Source of the DNA: an uncultured Flavobacteriales bacterium
GTDB lineage: Bacteria; Bacteroidota; Bacteroidia; Flavobacteriales_E; Vicingaceae
Length of the DNA: 9,423 bases
NCBI GenBank assembly: GCA_913059105.1
Contig: CAJXRL010000088.1
Coordinates: forward strand, 1 to 9,423
Direction: 5' to 3'
The position numbers were made by a program, and so were the translations under genes. The notes under the pieces were generated by a model. The model did no database searches. It worked only from the letters and a program-made list of their open reading frames with translations, and was not told the origin of the DNA. Of the stretch, positions 7,507 to 9,423 are shown one piece after another. Every line of letters begins with the position of its first letter. Positions within the stretch are counted from its first letter, which is position 1.

Positions 7507-8034
7507 GAGAACTTTTTGTTCTTGAAGTATATAAATTAAATTCTCGAATCTTTTTTTACCTTTCCCTTTTACGACGGAATAACGGCACTTTGCTGTTTTT
7601 AATTCTTTTTCGAAAAGGGCGAATAATTTTTTTCGATTTTTTAGTGGACTGTTTTCTCGTAAGGGGTCTTCCTCGTAATTTAAATCTGGAAAGAGAAGTA
7701 TGTAAAAATCATAGTCTACGGCAAAAGACTGCTCTATTACATACTCACTGGCACTACCATATTTATAAATCGACCATACTTTAAAAGAAATTGCTTCTGT
7801 GTCACAAATTAATATTGGGGTTGAATAACTTTTTTCAGCGAGAAGTTGTTGTTTCAGCATGAAATCCAAATCAATTTGATTGTAGTTTGGGTTCTCGGTA
7901 AGATGTTTTCGAGCAAATTCTGGAACACACTCGCAATTAAGTTCTTTGCTCAGCTGTTCGCAAAGAGTACTTTTTCCTGAAGATTCAGGGCCAACAATAG
8001 CTATTTTGAGCTGATTTCTAGTAGTTTTTTCCAT
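7504..8034 (-). CDS. NadR-like P-loop kinase, candidate thiamine kinase
   Basis: A 176-residue ATP-binding protein resembling the ribosylnicotinamide-kinase half of NadR (AAA_28-type P-loop). The Walker A motif is GPESSGKST at 15-23. PEFAR is at 38-42, LICDTE at 75-80 is the Walker B-like strand end, and DPLREN at 123-128 resembles the LR-containing lid of NadR. The NMN adenylyltransferase domain of NadR is absent, so this is a kinase alone. PnuC-type transporters move unphosphorylated vitamins by facilitated diffusion and rely on a cytoplasmic kinase to trap them. Here the transporter gene overlaps this gene by 34 bases and a TPP riboswitch follows directly, so thiamine is a reasonable substrate. 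Nicotinamide riboside remains possible. The ATG at 8034 puts Walker A at the usual distance from the N-terminus. Likely translationally coupled to the transporter. Confidence 0.85.
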   Translation of the reverse strand: MEKTTRNQLKIAIVGPESSGKSTLCEQLSKELNCECVPEFARKHLTENPNYNQIDLDFMLKQQLLAEKSYSTPILICDTEAISFKVWSIYKYGSASEYVIEQSFAVDYDFYILLFPDLNYEEDPLRENSPLKNRKKLFALFEKELKTAKCRYSVVKGKGKKRFENLIYILQEQKVL

Positions 8035-8606
8035 TTAAAATATCCAAACACTGCTACTATTGTATAAATAATAAAAAGTAATGAGGTAAAATATAATTCT
8101 TTATAAAAATACATGCCAGCTGCAACAGAGTCAACTACTATCCAGATTAACCAATTTTCAATCTGTTTTTGAACAACCATGTATGTTGCAATAATTGCAA
8201 ATACAGTTGTGAATGCATCTAAATAGGCCAATTCGGCTGAGCTAAATTGTTCTGCGCCGGCAGCTAACAGCAAGGTAATAATAATTCCTGCAAGTATTTT
8301 TAATAGCATTAGTCGTCTTGGTACGCTTTTTACAATAAGTGTTTGCTCTTTTGTTGTATAGGACCAGGCAAACCATCCATAGAAGGACATAATGACGTAA
8401 TAAGCATTGATACCAACATCGAAAAGGAAGTTTAACTTAATCGTTATGTAGATGTAAATTGCGGAGCTAATTAGTCCAAATAAGAAACACCATTTATTTC
8501 CTATTGAAGCTAAAACAACATAGATTAACGCTGTAATCACGGCAATAATCTCTAAGGCATTGAAAACTTCAACTTCTGCAAGTAATTTTTGCCAAGCATC
8601 AAGCAT
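8001..8606 (-). CDS. pnuT: PnuC-family vitamin transporter, probably PnuT (thiamine)
   Basis: A 201-residue inner-membrane protein with about seven hydrophobic segments (roughly 18-35, 38-57, 64-82, 100-117, 128-146, 150-167 and 172-190). Family signs are YGWFAW at 76-81, and a LDAFTTVFAIIATYMVVQ segment (129-146) followed by the substrate-site WxxW motif (Trp152 and Trp155) with Asp159 after it. PnuC proteins carry nicotinamide riboside, and relatives linked to TPP riboswitches (PnuT) carry thiamine. Here the next genes are a NadR-like kinase (34-nt overlap) and a TPP-riboswitch receptor, which favours thiamine. The gene starts three bases after the stop of the GGGP synthase gene and has no riboswitch of its own in the window, so it may be expressed with that gene. 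The residues that would separate nicotinamide riboside from thiamine cannot be judged by eye. Confidence 0.85.
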   Translation of the reverse strand: MLDAWQKLLAEVEVFNALEIIAVITALIYVVLASIGNKWCFLFGLISSAIYIYITIKLNFLFDVGINAYYVIMSFYGWFAWSYTTKEQTLIVKSVPRRLMLLKILAGIIITLLLAAGAEQFSSAELAYLDAFTTVFAIIATYMVVQKQIENWLIWIVVDSVAAGMYFYKELYFTSLLFIIYTIVAVFGYFKWKKLLEISSK

Positions 8607-8609
8607 GAA

Positions 8610-9377
8610 TCAACTATTAAGTTGTCTTTTCAATTCAACCAGTTGAGTTAGAAAATTAGGGTCTTGTTCAATTTTATTTCCAACTACTATAACATCAGCT
8701 CCTGCTGAAAAAGCATCTTTTGCTTTATTAATGGTATTTATTCCTCCACCAATAAAGAGTAATTGTTCAGAATAGTCTTTAACCATTGAAATCATTGCAG
8801 CCGGAACAGGATTCTCTGCTCCACTTCCTCCATCTAAATAAATGATATCCATTCCTAAATAGGTCCCTGCTAAAGCCGTACTTGCTGCAATTTCAGGCTT
8901 GTCTGCCGGAATTGGGTTGGAATTACTCATGTAAGAAGCTGTAGTCTGCTTTCCTGAATCAATTAAGAGATAAGCTGTGGATATAACTTCTAAGTTGGTC
9001 TTTCTTAAGTAAGGAGCTGCTGTAACTTGTTGTCCTATAATCATTTCTGCATTTCTGCTGGAAAGAAGTGATAAGTATAGTATCCCGTCTGCTTTTGAAG
9101 AAATTTGAGAGACGCTGCCTGGGAATAAAATAACAGGAATGCTACTTTCTGATTTAATAGTAGAGATGGATTCATCTAAATCGCCATCGGTTAACAAACT
9201 CCCCCCTATTAAAACGACATCAACTGAGGCCATTTCAGCTTTTAAAAGAATGTTTTTTAGGATTTTCTCATTTACTTTATCAGGGTCAACCAACCATGCA
9301 ATCATTTTTTTGCCTGTCTTTTGTTGATTTTTTAAAGTTTGATAGATCGGTTTTTCCACAATTGAATATTCTAATGC
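8610..9377 (-). CDS. Geranylgeranylglyceryl phosphate synthase (PcrB/GGGPS family), 5' end at contig edge
   Basis: A TIM-barrel prenyltransferase that joins geranylgeranyl diphosphate to glycerol 1-phosphate to give an ether lipid precursor; group II members occur in archaea and Bacteroidota. In the 255 genomic residues the family landmarks are WLVDPDKV (28-35), VVLIGGS (54-60), VILFPGSVSQIS (82-93), IIYLDGGSGAENPV (178-191), LLFIGGGI (206-213) and DVIVVGN (228-234), i.e. the phosphate- and diphosphate-binding loops. No signal peptide or membrane span. Reading further upstream adds MYKRQ, which comes from the adapter and must be removed. The gene may be cut by a few residues. A GTG at 9357-9359 would give a 249-residue protein beginning (M)EKPIYQTL, close to where the family usually starts, so it could also be complete. 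Stop codon TGA, three bases before pnuT. Confidence 0.9.
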   Translation of the reverse strand, partial: ALEYSIVEKPIYQTLKNQQKTGKKMIAWLVDPDKVNEKILKNILLKAEMASVDVVLIGGSLLTDGDLDESISTIKSESSIPVILFPGSVSQISSKADGILYLSLLSSRNAEMIIGQQVTAAPYLRKTNLEVISTAYLLIDSGKQTTASYMSNSNPIPADKPEIAASTALAGTYLGMDIIYLDGGSGAENPVPAAMISMVKDYSEQLLFIGGGINTINKAKDAFSAGADVIVVGNKIEQDPNFLTQLVELKRQLNS

Positions 9378-9423
9378 CTGTCTCTTATACACATCTCCGA
9401 GCCCACGAGACAGGCAGAAATCT
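9378..9423 (-). other. Nextera read-2 adapter with i7 index (sequencing artefact)
   Basis: Not genomic. Bases 9378-9396 are the 19-bp Tn5 mosaic end, inverted relative to 29-47. Bases 9397-9411 are the reverse complement of the read-2 overhang. Bases 9412-9419 (AGGCAGAA) match the index known as N703, followed by ATCT of the P7 end. Genomic sequence ends at about 9377. Confidence 0.98.

Noticed and set aside
8001..8606. Calling the transporter PnuC for nicotinamide riboside together with NadR
   Set aside because: Not excluded, but the kinase lacks the NadR adenylyltransferase domain and the only nearby regulatory signal is a TPP riboswitch, so thiamine (PnuT) was preferred.
29..9396. 19-bp terminal inverted repeats (29-47 and 9378-9396) that look like a Tn5-type transposon around the whole window
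   Set aside because: They are the engineered mosaic ends of the tagmentation kit, each followed outward by primer overhang and index sequence. No transposase gene lies between them.

Overview
The window is a low-GC contig from a member of the Bacteroidota, most likely a Flavobacteriales-type bacterium. The evidence is an 831-residue TonB-dependent receptor with an N-terminal carboxypeptidase-regulatory-like domain, the long three-domain form of IspG, a bacterial geranylgeranylglyceryl phosphate synthase, and intergenic matches to the Bacteroidota -7 promoter element TAnnTTTG. No finer placement is attempted. Bases 1-47 and 9378-9423 are not genomic. They are Illumina Nextera (Tn5 tagmentation) adapters with index sequence, so the genomic insert is about 48-9377. 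Both outermost genes run into adapter.

Layout. On the + strand, 48-683 is the C-terminal part of a family 3 solute-binding protein. It ends in a strong stem-loop terminator (703-732) that it shares with a convergent block. Everything from 733 to 9377 is coded on the - strand. In order of transcription this is: a geranylgeranylglyceryl phosphate synthase (5' edge cut by the adapter or just upstream of it), a PnuC/PnuT-family vitamin transporter, a NadR-like P-loop kinase, a promoter plus TPP (THI-box) riboswitch, a TonB-dependent receptor, Xaa-Pro aminopeptidase, an alpha/beta hydrolase, and IspG. Gaps are small (3 nt, a 34-nt overlap, 147 nt holding the riboswitch, 46 nt, 1 nt and 73 nt). No gene-free stretch exceeds 300 bases. 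No rRNA, tRNA, CRISPR array, insertion sequence or phage gene was seen.

How the genes work together. The centre of the window is a thiamine-salvage module. The riboswitch-controlled receptor would bring thiamine or a derivative across the outer membrane. The PnuT-like protein would carry it across the inner membrane. The small kinase could phosphorylate it and trap it in the cell. Unusually, the transporter and kinase lie upstream of the riboswitch, so only the receptor (and possibly genes after it) would be switched directly by TPP. The two ends of the - strand block are isoprenoid enzymes: IspG makes the HMBPP precursor and the GGGP synthase uses geranylgeranyl diphosphate. The aminopeptidase and hydrolase look like housekeeping genes carried between them. 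I see no clearly new system. The most interesting points are the gene order around the riboswitch, the likely kinase substrate, and the leader hairpin just before the receptor start codon.
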